Shown in pieces: positions 63,833-64,000 of a DNA stretch of 64,000 nt (within the stretch, counting starts at the first letter, position 1; each line of letters begins with the position of its first letter). The translations under genes and the position numbers were made by a program. The notes under the pieces were generated by a model that saw only the letters and a list, made by a program, of their open reading frames with translations, searched no databases and was not told the DNA's origin. Origin of the DNA: Macrothele yani (lineage: Eukaryota; Arthropoda; Arachnida; Araneae; Macrothelidae); assembly GCA_039090855.1 (NCBI GenBank), contig CM077027.1, positions 106,367,187 to 106,431,186 on the forward strand, read 5' to 3'.

Positions 63833-64000
63833 AAGGTGGACGTCAAGTAATTTTGCTTCCTATACTTCCAACTGGGAAAACTTTTGTATACATTTCCTTC
63901 ACAATTAGTGTGTTCCCAAGGATGAAAATTTGAACATCGATTAAAATAACTTCATATTATAACTTGGAATACTTAATATTTTCTAAAACATAACCATAAT
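63833..64000. mobile_element. MITE family B, cut by the window end
   Basis: Matches the left arm of 24382-24555 over its full visible length (CTTAAGGTGGACGTCAAGTA to ACATAACCATAAT) with few differences. The second arm should lie just beyond 64000. Confidence 0.9.

Noticed and set aside
1..64000. Bacterial or symbiont origin
   Set aside because: No operons or bacterial genes; SINEs, LINE, LTR element, Helitron and microsatellites throughout.

Overview
This is AT-rich metazoan nuclear DNA with no operons, bacterial genes or intact host gene. The mixture of Tc1/mariner/IS630 transposons, an RTE-type LINE, a Ty3/gypsy LTR element, a Helitron, hAT-like elements, MITEs and tRNA-derived SINEs points to an arthropod with a large repetitive genome. 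I cannot name the order from sequence alone. Almost every long reading frame belongs to a mobile element and nearly all are broken. The only host-gene hints are a 135-nt open stretch with good splice sites (54953-55087) and a much weaker possible first exon (45841-45915).

Layout. 1-5.0 kb: a SINE inserted in a SINE, then two mariner relics on the minus strand, one carrying a SINE. 5.0-6.9 kb: an IS630-like transposon with about 235-bp inverted ends. 7.8-8.7 kb: a 5'-truncated RTE LINE. 9.0-18.85 kb: one Tc1 transposon (9006-18848, TA on both sides) expanded by two insertions. One is a hAT-like element with an inverted tRNA-SINE pair inside it (9161-10452); the other is a nearly complete gypsy retrotransposon (11060-18405, minus strand). 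Removing both, with one target-site copy each, leaves about 1.19 kb and rejoins the transposase frame at each junction. 19-26 kb: mostly unassigned, with SINE, MITE and Tc1 remnants. 26.6-27.8 kb: a full-length dead mariner. 29.3-29.9 kb: a hAT-type MITE. 30.4-31.4 kb: a worn tandem repeat of about 145 bp. 34.6-35.0 kb: a second SINE-in-SINE with both target duplications preserved. 35.3-38.6 kb: two Tc1 pseudogenes. 41.2-43.6 kb: a longer RTE copy. 43.7-45.5 kb: an IS630 deletion derivative, a MITE and a SINE. 47-54.8 kb: two diverged copies of one long repeat carrying different insertions (a complete Tc1, a SINE and, in the second copy, a palindromic MITE), with further Tc1 copies and a tRNA-armed foldback between them. 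55.3-58.7 kb: another Tc1 carrying two foldback elements whose arms are arrays of about 17-bp units. 60.8-62.1 kb: a short Helitron keeping only the helicase C-terminus.

The genes do not work together as a pathway. The window records successive transposition events, and the nesting order, target duplications and restored frames give a relative chronology. The youngest large event seems to be the gypsy insertion, whose two LTRs differ at only about three places. The most unusual structures are the 17-bp-unit foldbacks, the two inverted tRNA-armed elements, and the gypsy layout in which gag and pol share a frame separated by a single TAG.
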